Below the pieces are notes generated by a model that was not told where the DNA came from, searched no databases, and was given only the letters and a program-made list of their open reading frames with translations. From Rhodohalobacter mucosus (GTDB lineage: Bacteria; Bacteroidota; Rhodothermia; Balneolales; Balneolaceae): a stretch of 64,000 nucleotides of DNA. This document shows positions 43,280 to 52,406 of the stretch, in pieces (within the stretch, counting starts at the first letter, position 1; each line of letters starts with the position of its first letter). A program made the position numbers and the translations under genes. The stretch lies in assembly GCF_003150675.1 (NCBI RefSeq), contig NZ_QGGB01000005.1, forward strand, positions 310,001 through 374,000. The letters run 5' to 3'.

Positions 43280-44753
43280 ATTCCCTATCAAGCAGCTCCA
43301 TGGCGTTGAAAGCCGACTGAATCACGAGTGGAATGCCTCCGCCGGGATGTGTGCTTCCGCCCACCAGATAGAGCCGGTCGATACCCCTCAGTTTGTTCCG
43401 GGGCCTTAGAAATGCCGAAAAACGGGTGTTGGATGCCGTGCCGTAGATGCTCCCCCGGTTCGACCGGTATCGTTCGAAAAAATCATTAGGATTGATGGTT
43501 TCCTTGAACTCAACCGAGTTGCGCAGGCCGTTCAGTCCGCGTGATTCCAGCTCATCAATCAAAAAATCGGCATACGCCGGGGTAATTTCGTCCCAATTCT
43601 GTGAATCATGCAGATAGGGTGCATTTACCAGGATAAAGAGATTCGATCCACTGTCGGGTGCATGCTCAGGATTGGTATGAGAAGTATTAGCAATATAGAT
43701 GGTCGGGTCGCCCGGCATTTTCTTCTCACCGAATATCTGCTCAAATTCATGCCTGTAGTCTTCCGAAAAAAAGATGTTGTGGTGCACAAGCTCCGGCCAT
43801 GATCTGTTGCATCCGAGCAGCAGTACAAATCCTGAACAGGACGGTTCTATTTTTTTCTGCCTGGCCCTTTTCAGAGAGGACACCGCATTTGCGGGCAGCA
43901 AGTTCAGAATGGTGTCGGTCGCATCGCTGTTGGCGATCACAACTTCGGCCTTGTGAACGGTACCATCTTCCGTTTCAACACCCTCTGCTCCGGATGATCC
44001 GGCAAGAATACGATTAACGTTTTTGTTGTAATGAAAACGCACACCCAAATCCGCGGCGAGCTTTTCCATAGATTCTGCAATCTGGTAGAGGCCTCCGTTT
44101 ACGTAATAGCCTCCCTGGTTTAGCTCCACGTGCGGAATAACATTGAGCGTAGCGGGAGCGCGGAAAGGGGAGGATCCATTGTAGGTTGCAAACCGCTTGA
44201 AAAATTGCCTCAGGTGAGGGGAGTCGAAATAGGTATCCACAACATTCGATACGGTCGAAAACGCATCAATATTCAGAAAATCGGCCAGATTCAGGCTTTT
44301 CAGATCGCTCAGCTCAAACAAGGGGTTGAAGATGAAAGCACCGGAGGTTTTGGTGTAGATTTCTTCTGCCCGATCCAAAAACTTCACATAAGCGTCCGTA
44401 TCTCCCGGGGCAAATGTCCTGATCTCAGAAACAGCCTTTTTACGATCGGAGTAACTGTCGAAACGAACACCATCTTTATAGAAGTAACGGCACAGAGGCT
44501 CAGGTTCAACAATCTCCAGATAATCACTCATCGAACGACCGCAATCGCTGAAAAGCCTTTCAAGCAAAAACGGCATCGTAAACAGGCTCGGCCCCGTGTC
44601 AAAGCGGTACCCTCTCGCATGCACCTGCTGCATTTTACCTCCCGGAGTGCCGTTTTTTTCATAAACATCCACACTGTATCCCCGGGATGCCAGCAGAGAT
44701 GCTGCAGCAAGCCCGCCGATACCCGCTCCGATAACAATTGCACGCTCAGACAT
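43278..44753 (-). CDS. crtI: Phytoene desaturase (CrtI family)
   Basis: 491 residues. FAD/NAD-binding start AIVIGAGIGGLAAASLLASRG, then PGGKMQQVHARGYRFDTGPSLFTMP, central NPLFELSD region, and C-terminal YLVGGSTHPGGGIPLVIQSAFNA, which is the CrtI signature. CrtI introduces double bonds into phytoene to reach lycopene, feeding the CrtY cyclase encoded 2.6 kb away on the same strand. CrtD or CrtN-like relatives are an alternative assignment. No phytoene synthase (crtB) is present in the window. Confidence 0.92.
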   Translation of the reverse strand: MSERAIVIGAGIGGLAAASLLASRGYSVDVYEKNGTPGGKMQQVHARGYRFDTGPSLFTMPFLLERLFSDCGRSMSDYLEIVEPEPLCRYFYKDGVRFDSYSDRKKAVSEIRTFAPGDTDAYVKFLDRAEEIYTKTSGAFIFNPLFELSDLKSLNLADFLNIDAFSTVSNVVDTYFDSPHLRQFFKRFATYNGSSPFRAPATLNVIPHVELNQGGYYVNGGLYQIAESMEKLAADLGVRFHYNKNVNRILAGSSGAEGVETEDGTVHKAEVVIANSDATDTILNLLPANAVSSLKRARQKKIEPSCSGFVLLLGCNRSWPELVHHNIFFSEDYRHEFEQIFGEKKMPGDPTIYIANTSHTNPEHAPDSGSNLFILVNAPYLHDSQNWDEITPAYADFLIDELESRGLNGLRNSVEFKETINPNDFFERYRSNRGSIYGTASNTRFSAFLRPRNKLRGIDRLYLVGGSTHPGGGIPLVIQSAFNAMELLDRE

Positions 44754-44938
44754 GGCTCTTTAACCGTAAGAAGTTAGGTTGCATGTTAATCGATTCCCGG
44801 GGTGAGCGGGGTTGCAGATTCAGACGTTTAGTTGGAGGCTCAGTCAATTTCGGATAAAGTTTGTTGTACAATCATATGATGATCCGCATTGACGGACAAT
44901 GAATTGTAAAGTGCTTCTTCATATGATGCCGGAATCGT

Positions 44939-46345
44939 TCAGATTCTGGTCAATTTGGCGACCGCTTCAATATGATATGTTTGCGGAAACATGTCGACAG
45001 GCTGCACCGTTTCCACCCTGTAGAACTCTTTCAGGATTTTCAAATCCCTGGCCATTGTTGATGGATTGCAGCTTACATAGACCAGCCGTTTCGTCTGCAG
45101 CCGGCTTAGCTGTTCCACCACATCCGGGTGCATTCCCGATCGGGGCGGATCCGTAATTACACAGTCGGGCATACCGTGTTTTTTCAAAAACGACTCGTTG
45201 AATGTGTCTTTCATATCGCCCAAAACAAACTCAACGTTATCAACACCATTCTCACTTGCGTTGAATCGTGCGTTTTCGACTGCCACATCCACAAGTTCGA
45301 TACCCGTTACTTTTTTGGCTTTGTCTGCCATAAAGAGTGAGAGCGTGCCTACGCCGCAGTACAAATCAAACAAATGCCCGCCTTTGGCAGGCTCGGCAAA
45401 TTCTCTCGCAACCTTGTAGAGTTTTTCTGCCTGATGCGTATTGGTCTGAAAAAAAGCGTTCGCATGAATTTTAAAGGAGTGATTACCGATATGGTCCACG
45501 ATGAATCCCGGACCGTACAATATGTGTTCGAACCTCCCGACCGCAGTTGGATTGGGCTGATCGTTCACGTTATTGACAACGGTTGTAATCTGAGGGAACT
45601 CGTTAAGCAGAGCGTCTTTCAGCCTGCCGGTCAGCTCCGGATCATCCTTGTATGTAACCAGGTTCACCATCAGGTCGTGCGTGTAATATGAGTTCCGTAT
45701 CACGAGATGCCTCATAAACCCGGTATTCTCACGATTATTGAAGGCGGGTATCTGATGCGTGATGCAGTAGTTTCGCACGAAATCCAGGATTTGGAACGAA
45801 ACGGGATCCTGAAGGTGGCATTCATTCAGGTTCAGGATTTTGTCAAATCTTCCGGGGGCATGCAGACCGGCCGCAAACCCGGTATCGTCCACGTATTCGT
45901 CTTTATTGATCTCTTCTTCCGTGAGCCAGCGCCGGGTGGCAAAGCTGTATTCCATTTTGTTGCGGTAATAGAGCTCGTGATTACATCCGATGATCGGCTG
46001 CACAATTTCTGGATCAAGCTCTGCGATACGCTGCATATGATCGCGTACATGCTGCTCCTTCATGATAAGCTGTTCGGAATAGGGCAGGTGCTGCCATGTG
46101 CATCCTCCGCACACATTTGCATGGCTGCACGCAGGTTCGATGCGAAGAGGAGAGGGGTCTGTAATCTGGAGCAGCTTTGCTTCGATAAACTTCTTTTTTT
46201 TTCGTGTAATGCGCGCCTTCACTTTGTCGCCCGGAGCGGTTCCGGGTACAAATACGGCCATGCCGTCAATTCGTCCCACACCTTTCCCCTTGAAAGCGGT
46301 AGAATCGATTGTCAGTTCTACTTCAGAGCCTTTCTTAAGAGCCAT
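44939..46345 (-). CDS. rlmD: 23S rRNA (uracil-5-)-methyltransferase, RumA/RlmD type
   Basis: 468 residues: TRAM RNA-binding domain (about 1-60), an iron-sulfur cysteine set (CSHANVCGGCTW, Cys73/79/82, with a fourth Cys in NLNECHLQ), SAM-binding FDLYCGVGTLSLFMA, and the catalytic Cys in LVYVSCNPSTMARDL. The enzyme makes m5U in 23S rRNA using SAM. Whether it modifies U1939, U747 or both cannot be told by eye. Its ATG overlaps the stop of the cyclic-nucleotide-binding gene by 1 bp. Confidence 0.93.
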   Translation of the reverse strand: MALKKGSEVELTIDSTAFKGKGVGRIDGMAVFVPGTAPGDKVKARITRKKKKFIEAKLLQITDPSPLRIEPACSHANVCGGCTWQHLPYSEQLIMKEQHVRDHMQRIAELDPEIVQPIIGCNHELYYRNKMEYSFATRRWLTEEEINKDEYVDDTGFAAGLHAPGRFDKILNLNECHLQDPVSFQILDFVRNYCITHQIPAFNNRENTGFMRHLVIRNSYYTHDLMVNLVTYKDDPELTGRLKDALLNEFPQITTVVNNVNDQPNPTAVGRFEHILYGPGFIVDHIGNHSFKIHANAFFQTNTHQAEKLYKVAREFAEPAKGGHLFDLYCGVGTLSLFMADKAKKVTGIELVDVAVENARFNASENGVDNVEFVLGDMKDTFNESFLKKHGMPDCVITDPPRSGMHPDVVEQLSRLQTKRLVYVSCNPSTMARDLKILKEFYRVETVQPVDMFPQTYHIEAVAKLTRI

Positions 46346-46902
46346 TAAACCTGCTGCTCGTTTTCTTTGTCAATTTCGTACTGTGTTTCATACTGAATGG
46401 AAAAGGCCGTTCGCGTATCGGTAACATCGGCCAGTTTCCTCATGGAGAGTTCAAGCTGCTTCATTACGCGAATAGAGATGGCTTCCAGGAATTTAACGGC
46501 TGTCTCAGGGTTTCTCTTTTTCAGTGTTTCAAAATCCGGTTTAAAGAAACCCAGAAGAACACAGTCGGTGAGGCATTTTGCGGACGACATACGGCGAATC
46601 TCGTATCCGATCGACATGGTTCCTATTTCCCTTGGGGCCTGAATGTTGATTGAATACTGATCGTTTTCACTTTCCGACTGGCTGTTTTTAACGGTAAGCT
46701 GAACCGTACCTTCTTCGATAAAGTACATCCCGGTTCCGGGATCGTTCTGGTAGTATATAAATTCACCCTCTTTGTAGCGCCTTCTGTGGCAGAGCTGAAG
46801 AAGCTCGTATCGTTCGGTTAGTGAAAGCTCAGACAATAAACCCGATTTGAGTACGATATTGCCCTGTTTTCTGATTTTACGAAGATCATTTTTTTTAAAC
46901 AT
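46345..46902 (-). CDS. Cyclic-nucleotide-binding domain protein without DNA-binding domain
   Basis: 185 residues from ATG at 46900-46902 (MFKKNDLRK). The cNMP-binding beta-roll covers about 25-140 (YKEGEFIYYQNDPGTGMYFIEEG, GTMSIGYEIRRMSSAKCLTD). The classic phosphate-cassette Arg-Ala is not obvious, and no helix-turn-helix follows; the tail is a helix ending in Glu/Gln-rich sequence. It is therefore a CNB-only protein, perhaps a sensor or scaffold rather than a CRP regulator. It lies 29 bp after the Omp85 gene and overlaps rlmD. Confidence 0.85.
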   Translation of the reverse strand: MFKKNDLRKIRKQGNIVLKSGLLSELSLTERYELLQLCHRRRYKEGEFIYYQNDPGTGMYFIEEGTVQLTVKNSQSESENDQYSINIQAPREIGTMSIGYEIRRMSSAKCLTDCVLLGFFKPDFETLKKRNPETAVKFLEAISIRVMKQLELSMRKLADVTDTRTAFSIQYETQYEIDKENEQQV

Positions 46903-46931
46903 GATGCTGTGAGTTAGAGGCCTATACAAGG

Positions 46932-49319
46932 TTAGAATGAGTGACCGATACCAAAACTGAAATAGGGTGTGCGGTCTTTGAACCAGCCTTTCTGCAAATC
47001 TTTTGCCCGAAAGGTGAAATCGATGCGTGCTACAAGGAATTCCCAGTCAAAGCGCAGGCCCAGTCCTGTACTTACGGGAATTTGCTTATAAAATGTGTCA
47101 AACGAAAACCGGCCGTCTTCCAGAATGTCAACGTCGTCTTCATCCAGGAAACGGTTGCCGGGCCCGTACCATACGTTTCCGGCATCGGTATGCCATGCAA
47201 GCTGCCACTGGGCGCTTAAAACATTGTCGAACAGTACCTGCCGAAGCTCTGTAAAGGCTGCCAGTTTAATCTCACCGCCGGGAACCGAAACATCCTCAAT
47301 TGCGCCCGGCCCAAGTAAAAATGGATTGTACCCTCGAATATCATTGCTGCCGCCTGCGAAGAACCGCCTGTTCAGCGGTATGCTTTCGCTCTGTCCGATC
47401 GGAGTTGCGTATCCGCCGAACAGCCTCCATGCAAATACGGAGGTAGGGGTTACAGGATAGTACCTGCGGTAGTCGGCAGAAAGCTTCACAAACCTGCTGT
47501 AACTGAGCTGACTTGGAAATATCCCCAGAGGAAGCGTCAGGGTGCCCTGCAGTTCACCGGGGCTTACCAGGAATCGGTCAATGAAATAGGGAATATTTCC
47601 TCCCAGTGCTACAGAAAATTCACTGAAATAACCTGAGTCACGTTTAATCAAATTGGTATTTTGATTTCGAAAGGTATACCGGATAATGGACGAAAACTGA
47701 GGCCGGAAATCCTCCAGAATACGCTGCACTTCCAGCTTGTTTTCAATCTCTTCTGGTGTTTGATTCTCATTGTCGCGGAACTGCTCAATCAGCGCTGACC
47801 TGAATCCCCCCGAAATATCGATGTCGATCACATCCAGTTCAATCCAGTCGAGAAAACTGCGGTAGCGCTCCGAATGAATAACCTCATAACGAAGATTAAG
47901 CCGTATATCCGAATTAACATCAAAGAACTCCTGGCTCGACTGCCCATAGGTTAAAGAGTAAAGTGTTCTGGAAGATTCTACCCAATTGCGGTTCTGAAGA
48001 AAGGCAAAAGGAAAGTTAAGCCTGGGTATGGCATATTCAGCACGTGTCTCAAAATTCCGATAGGTGGTTGCGCGGTCCGACTGGCTGATATTTGACGGGA
48101 TAAACTCAATGCTGCCGTTTACACCCAGTGTCAGGTTTTCGGCACGCCCAAATGAATTGTTATTGGTGTAATTGATACCGGCTCCGGTACCGAATCCGGT
48201 TCTGCGCATACCAAAAAATTCAGCCCGGATGGAATGTTTGGGCAGGGTTTGAAGGTCGAAATAGACCGGTATTTCTGAATTTGAATAGTCGGGCAGCGAC
48301 CCGCCTTCACTGAGTCCAAACCTGTTAACCAGCATCATTCCCAGGCTCTGATAGGAGTTTACGCTTTTCAAATAGGCCGACTGGTCAAACGGTTCACCCG
48401 GCATGAACTGAATCTGGTTGCTGAGCAGGCTGAATCGGGTCTGTGCCGATTCCTGCTTCTGCATATCAATACGGTAACCCTGCAGAGCATGGGGCGGACC
48501 TTCAAGCACGCTTTCTTCGTTAAATCCGCTGGCACCCTCGGGACCCGAGAGATTGATAAATACATCTCCAAAGGTATAAAAACCACCGGGTGTGATGTCG
48601 TACAGTACGTCGAGCTGCTGGGGATTATCCGTATCACGCTGAATCAAGGCGCTTACAGAGTCGCGCTGTACCGATGCAAAACCGTGATTTCTAAGAAAAC
48701 TAATGATGCGAGTCTGCTCTTCGCGCAGGGTTGCAGCGCGGTACTGCCTGTTAACGCTGAATGTGGAATCGTTGCGCAAGGAGCCGAAAAACAGGCTTTC
48801 TGAATAAAACTCGTCACTCAGTTCCGGGTCATCGAATTCAGGCAGGCCGGTATAGCCCACTGATCGGATCCTTGAAGCGGGCCCTTCACGAATGATGAAC
48901 GACACTTCAACGCGTTCGGGGCGATACTCAATGATGGTAGTGTCGACACGAACGCTGAAGTAACCCAGATTTTCATAGTAGATGCGAATCCGGTCCATAT
49001 CGTTACTGACCAATTCACGATCGAGGTAAGAGGGCGATTCACCAACTCCAAAAACGCGATGGATATAGTACCAGGGTGTAAAACGCGGAATACCGAGGAA
49101 CTCGCGGTTTGTGCGGGTACGTACAAGAGTTTGCAGGGCCCGGTCGGATACATTCTCATTACCCGTAAACCGAACTTTTCTTACAATTTCTCTCTGATCA
49201 TTTTCGGGTTCAGCCTGTGTATTGGTGTTCTGCCCGTTGTTTTGAGAAAATGCGTGCTCACACGGAAGAGTGATTAAACTGAAAAACAGAAAAATGAACG
49301 GCAGAAAATGGTGTCGCAC
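46932..49319 (-). CDS. Omp85-family outer-membrane protein (BamA/TamA-like)
   Basis: 795 residues. Signal peptide about 1-25 with predicted cleavage before Gln (AFS|QNNGQN). About three POTRA-like units follow (VRKVRFTGNENVSDRAL; IRSVGYTGLPEFDDPEL; FYTFGDVFINLSG), then a beta-barrel from about 345 with the Omp85 hallmark RRFFAGGSNDIRGYNPFLLG and terminal SFGIGHSF ending in Phe. Family members insert barrels into the outer membrane or move proteins across it. POTRA count and the lone context suggest TamA-like or a second BamA paralogue rather than the essential BamA. Confidence 0.9.
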   Translation of the reverse strand: MRHHFLPFIFLFFSLITLPCEHAFSQNNGQNTNTQAEPENDQREIVRKVRFTGNENVSDRALQTLVRTRTNREFLGIPRFTPWYYIHRVFGVGESPSYLDRELVSNDMDRIRIYYENLGYFSVRVDTTIIEYRPERVEVSFIIREGPASRIRSVGYTGLPEFDDPELSDEFYSESLFFGSLRNDSTFSVNRQYRAATLREEQTRIISFLRNHGFASVQRDSVSALIQRDTDNPQQLDVLYDITPGGFYTFGDVFINLSGPEGASGFNEESVLEGPPHALQGYRIDMQKQESAQTRFSLLSNQIQFMPGEPFDQSAYLKSVNSYQSLGMMLVNRFGLSEGGSLPDYSNSEIPVYFDLQTLPKHSIRAEFFGMRRTGFGTGAGINYTNNNSFGRAENLTLGVNGSIEFIPSNISQSDRATTYRNFETRAEYAIPRLNFPFAFLQNRNWVESSRTLYSLTYGQSSQEFFDVNSDIRLNLRYEVIHSERYRSFLDWIELDVIDIDISGGFRSALIEQFRDNENQTPEEIENKLEVQRILEDFRPQFSSIIRYTFRNQNTNLIKRDSGYFSEFSVALGGNIPYFIDRFLVSPGELQGTLTLPLGIFPSQLSYSRFVKLSADYRRYYPVTPTSVFAWRLFGGYATPIGQSESIPLNRRFFAGGSNDIRGYNPFLLGPGAIEDVSVPGGEIKLAAFTELRQVLFDNVLSAQWQLAWHTDAGNVWYGPGNRFLDEDDVDILEDGRFSFDTFYKQIPVSTGLGLRFDWEFLVARIDFTFRAKDLQKGWFKDRTPYFSFGIGHSF

Positions 49320-49413
49320 GCAAACGGTTGATAGTTAGGGTGAATATGATGCCGGTAGCAGCTTCAACACTCTTAACGGCAAAAAGGCCAAGGTATTGAA
49401 TCAGCTGTATAAT

Positions 49414-49668
49414 TTATACATCATCGTAGTCAAAACCCTCATCTTCTTCACCATGGAAGAAATCTTCCTTGCGAATGTAATCGGGCCAGATATCCTCAAT
49501 TCCCTCATATACCGTCTCTTCTCCCTCTTCGATTTCATCCAGCTCATAGAGATTATCGATCGCCTGCTGTGGAAGCCCGTTGCGCTCTGCCCATTCGATT
49601 AGTTCGACGCGGGTAGCGGGAAAGGGTGCTTCATCAAGAGCTGCAGCTAGTTCAACTGTCCAAATCAT
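49414..49668 (-). CDS. DUF2795-like small acidic protein
   Basis: 84 residues. The N-terminal half (WTVELAAALDEAPFPATRVELIEWAERNGLPQQAIDNL) matches the DUF2795 pattern (aL..apFPAtk.eLi.yA.rnGa...vi..L). The second half is strongly acidic (EEGEETVYEGIEDIWPDY...FHGEEDEGFDYDDV). Cytoplasmic, function unknown; the family is small and widespread. Confidence 0.8.
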   Translation of the reverse strand: MIWTVELAAALDEAPFPATRVELIEWAERNGLPQQAIDNLYELDEIEEGEETVYEGIEDIWPDYIRKEDFFHGEEDEGFDYDDV

Positions 49669-49702
49669 AATTTTTTTCTTGTTAGAATAAAAAGGTTAAT
49701 AA

Positions 49703-49710
49703 TAATTTTG
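49703..49710 (+). promoter_or_regulatory. Possible promoter of the tatA-gatA operon
   Basis: TAATTTTG fits TAnnTTTG, with a TTG (about 49679-49681) some 21 bp upstream as a candidate -33 element. It lies about 150 bp before tatA. Between them is a hairpin-like ACCTTACC/GGTGAGGT followed by a T-rich stretch (about 49780-49812). Confidence 0.35.
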
Positions 49711-49860
49711 AATGCTATAAACGGTTAACGAATGAGAAATGCAAATTTTTTATGCGCGAAAGTAAGAACTTTTTCATAACCTTACCGAGAGGTGAGGTAA
49801 ATATTTTTTATCTTAAACGCCTAACAGAAATATTGAATACGTACACAACAGGATAGTATT

Positions 49861-50085
49861 ATGGGTGGCTTTGGAGCAATGGAAATTGCAATCGTGGTTT
49901 TGGTCGTACTGCTGCTTTTTGGAGCCAAACGGATTCCGGAACTTGCCCGGGGTATAGGCCAGGGTATCCAGGAGTTCAGGAAAGCTTCTGACGATATCAA
50001 AAAAGAGATCGAAAAAGGAAAAACGGATATTAACGAATCAGCACGTCCCGCTTCGAAGGAAGAGAAAGAAACCAATACTAATTAA
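49861..50085 (+). CDS. tatA: Sec-independent protein translocase protein TatA/TatE
   Basis: 74 residues: short periplasmic N-terminus, one membrane helix (about 6-21, MEIAIVVLVVLLLF), the hinge FGAKRIPELARGIGQGIQEFRKA amphipathic helix, and a charged Lys/Glu-rich tail. This is the pore-forming component that moves folded proteins across the inner membrane. tatC is not in the window. It starts the tatA-gatA-SDR-QC-prmA-ppx run, with 12 bp to gatA. Confidence 0.95.
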   Translation: MGGFGAMEIAIVVLVVLLLFGAKRIPELARGIGQGIQEFRKASDDIKKEIEKGKTDINESARPASKEEKETNTN

Positions 50086-50097
50086 CAGCATTTCTCA

Positions 50098-51636
50098 ATG
50101 AAGAATCTGCTCTCTGTTCAGGAGCAACTGCGTTCAGGTAAATCTGATCTGGAAGAAATTGCCTCACAGTACCTGGAGCGTATCAAAGAAATCAATCCGG
50201 CCGTCAATGCCATGGTGCAGTTTGATGAAAAATCCGTTCAGGATGAAGCCGGGCGAATCAGTAAAAAAATCAAAGATGGCTCAGCAGGTCCGCTGGCAGG
50301 CGCTGTAGTCGGTGTGAAAGACGTACTGTGTGAACGCGGAAAAAAAGTGACCTGCAGCAGCGCCATGCTGAAAGACTTTGAGAGCGTATATGACGCATCG
50401 GTTATCCGTTCGCTCAGGGAAAAAGACGCCCTGCTTATCGGGCGCTGTAATATGGATGAGTTTGCCATGGGGTCATCCAATGAAAACACGATATTTGGCC
50501 CTGCACGAAATCCTGTAGATACGGAATATGTACCCGGAGGATCAAGCGGGGGCAGCGCAGCGGCTGTGGCAGCTGATATGTGCGATGTTTCACTGGGTTC
50601 CGATACCGGAGGATCCATACGCCAGCCGGCAGCCTATTGCGGTGTGGTTGGACTGAAGCCAACCTACAGCCGGGTGTCCCGTTACGGACTGGTTGCATTT
50701 GCGTCCTCATTCGACTGCATCGGACCTATCGGGAAAAATGTAACCGATACTGCCCTTGTTCTGCAGCACATTGCGGGTCATGATACCATGGACAACTCTT
50801 CTTCGCGCAAGCCGGTGGATGATTATCTGAAAGGGCTTGAGTCTGAAGACCGCAAACTGCGAATTGGCGTACCCGAAGAGTATTTTGGAGAAGGCCTGGA
50901 TGATAACGTCCGCAAATTGATTGAAGAGCAGATCAGCGCACTCGAAAAGGACGGTGCGAAGATTGTTCCCGTGTCCCTGCCGCATACCAAATACGGTATC
51001 GCCACCTACTACATACTTGCAACCGCTGAAGCATCAAGCAATCTAGCTCGGTATGACGGCATCCGGTACGGTCATCGCGCAGATTTCAGGGAAATTGAGG
51101 AAGAGCTGGGTAAAGAGACCCGTGCAATTGAAAAAGATATCAAAAATGCAGTAGGGGCCGGAAAGGAAGAGGCTATTGAACGGCTTTCTGCGCTTGACTC
51201 GCCCCTGGTGCGGCTCTACAAAAAGTCGCGCACGGAAGGCTTTGGCGATGAAGTGAAGCGACGCATTATGCTGGGCACGTATGTGCTTAGTGCAGGATAC
51301 TACGACGCCTATTATGCCAAAGCGCAGAAAGTGAGAAGGCTGATCAAAGAGGATTTTGAATCGGTATTCTCTGATGTGGATGTTGTGGTTTCACCCACCG
51401 CACCCACAACCGCCTTTAAAGTGGGTGAAAATCAGGACGATCCCATCAGCATGTACCTGAATGATGTATACACCATTTCAGCGAACCTGGCCGGAATTTG
51501 CGGAATCAGCGTGCCTGCAGGAACACATCCGAACGGACTTCCGGTGGGTATTCAGTTTATGGGCAACAGTTTCCGAGAAACCGATATTCTGCAGGCTGCA
51601 AGAAGAGTGGAAATGATAAACGGAGCCGGATCGTGA
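50098..51636 (+). CDS. gatA: Asp-tRNA(Asn)/Glu-tRNA(Gln) amidotransferase subunit A
   Basis: 512 residues. Amidase-signature family with intact Ser-cisSer-Lys triad: Lys74 in VVGVKDVLC, Ser149 in PGGSSGGSAAA and Ser173 in GSDTGGSIRQPA. GatA releases ammonia from glutamine for GatB to convert mischarged Glu-tRNA(Gln) or Asp-tRNA(Asn). gatB and gatC are elsewhere. Its stop overlaps the GTG start of the next gene. Confidence 0.97.
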   Translation: MKNLLSVQEQLRSGKSDLEEIASQYLERIKEINPAVNAMVQFDEKSVQDEAGRISKKIKDGSAGPLAGAVVGVKDVLCERGKKVTCSSAMLKDFESVYDASVIRSLREKDALLIGRCNMDEFAMGSSNENTIFGPARNPVDTEYVPGGSSGGSAAAVAADMCDVSLGSDTGGSIRQPAAYCGVVGLKPTYSRVSRYGLVAFASSFDCIGPIGKNVTDTALVLQHIAGHDTMDNSSSRKPVDDYLKGLESEDRKLRIGVPEEYFGEGLDDNVRKLIEEQISALEKDGAKIVPVSLPHTKYGIATYYILATAEASSNLARYDGIRYGHRADFREIEEELGKETRAIEKDIKNAVGAGKEEAIERLSALDSPLVRLYKKSRTEGFGDEVKRRIMLGTYVLSAGYYDAYYAKAQKVRRLIKEDFESVFSDVDVVVSPTAPTTAFKVGENQDDPISMYLNDVYTISANLAGICGISVPAGTHPNGLPVGIQFMGNSFRETDILQAARRVEMINGAGS

Positions 51637-52406
51637 CAAGTGACGAGCGACTGACAGGTAAGCAGGTACTGATAACCGGCGCAACAGCCGGAATCGGAGA
51701 AGCAGCTGCCCATCATTTCGCGCGGGCAGGATGCAGCCTCATATTGACAGGCCGCAGAAAAAACAGGCTGGAATCCATAAAGAGTGAGATTGAAAGTACT
51801 TTCGGGACAGAGGTGCAGATCTTCAGTTTTGACATCAGAAACAGGCAAGCATGCAGGTCGTTTGTTGAAAGCATTACCGCGGAGGTCGATATACTGGTGA
51901 ACAATGCTGGCCTGGCATCGGGCCTTGATCCGATCGACAGCGCCGATTTTGACGACTGGGATGCGATGATCGACACCAACGTAAAAGGATTGCTCAATAT
52001 GATGCGTTTGATCGGCCCGGCCATGAGAAAACGCAACAGCGGGCATATCATTAATATTGGTTCCATTGCAGGTCACGAAGCCTATGCCAATGGGTCTGTA
52101 TACTGCGGAACCAAACATGCCGTAAAAGCCATTACACAGGCTGCAAAAATGGACTTTCATGGAACGAATGTTCGCGTCAGCGCAGTATCGCCCGGGTTGG
52201 TGGATACAGAGTTCAGCGAGGTCAGGTTCCATGGCGATACAGAAAAAGCAAGAGGCGTGTATGATGGAATGCAGCCACTTACGGCTGACGACATTGCTGA
52301 GATTATTCTTTTTACTGCGTCACGACCTGCTCATGTTAATATTATGGATACCATCGTACTGCCGGTTGATCAGTCGTCGTCAACGATGGTTCACCGGAAT
52401 TCCTGA
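51633..52406 (+). CDS. Short-chain dehydrogenase/reductase (YdfG-like)
   Basis: 257 residues from GTG at 51633, which overlaps the gatA stop (GTGA) and lies just before TSDERLTGKQVLITGATAGIG; the longer open frame to 51498 is only read-through of gatA in another frame. SDR motifs: TGATAGIGEAAAHHFARAG (NADP site), NNAGLASGLDP and catalytic YCGTKHAVKA with Ser and Tyr nearby (GSIAGHEAYANGSVY). This resembles YdfG, which oxidises 3-hydroxy acids such as L-allo-threonine or reduces malonic semialdehyde. Substrate unproven. Confidence 0.9.
   Translation: MTSDERLTGKQVLITGATAGIGEAAAHHFARAGCSLILTGRRKNRLESIKSEIESTFGTEVQIFSFDIRNRQACRSFVESITAEVDILVNNAGLASGLDPIDSADFDDWDAMIDTNVKGLLNMMRLIGPAMRKRNSGHIINIGSIAGHEAYANGSVYCGTKHAVKAITQAAKMDFHGTNVRVSAVSPGLVDTEFSEVRFHGDTEKARGVYDGMQPLTADDIAEIILFTASRPAHVNIMDTIVLPVDQSSSTMVHRNS

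Noticed and set aside
45707-46348. 213-codon plus-strand frame opposite rlmD
   Set aside because: Antisense to the TRAM and Fe-S region of rlmD; no coding features of its own.
51498-51632. N-terminal extension of the SDR protein back into gatA
   Set aside because: It would read gatA codons in a second frame; the GTG at 51633 overlapping the gatA stop gives a normal SDR N-terminus.
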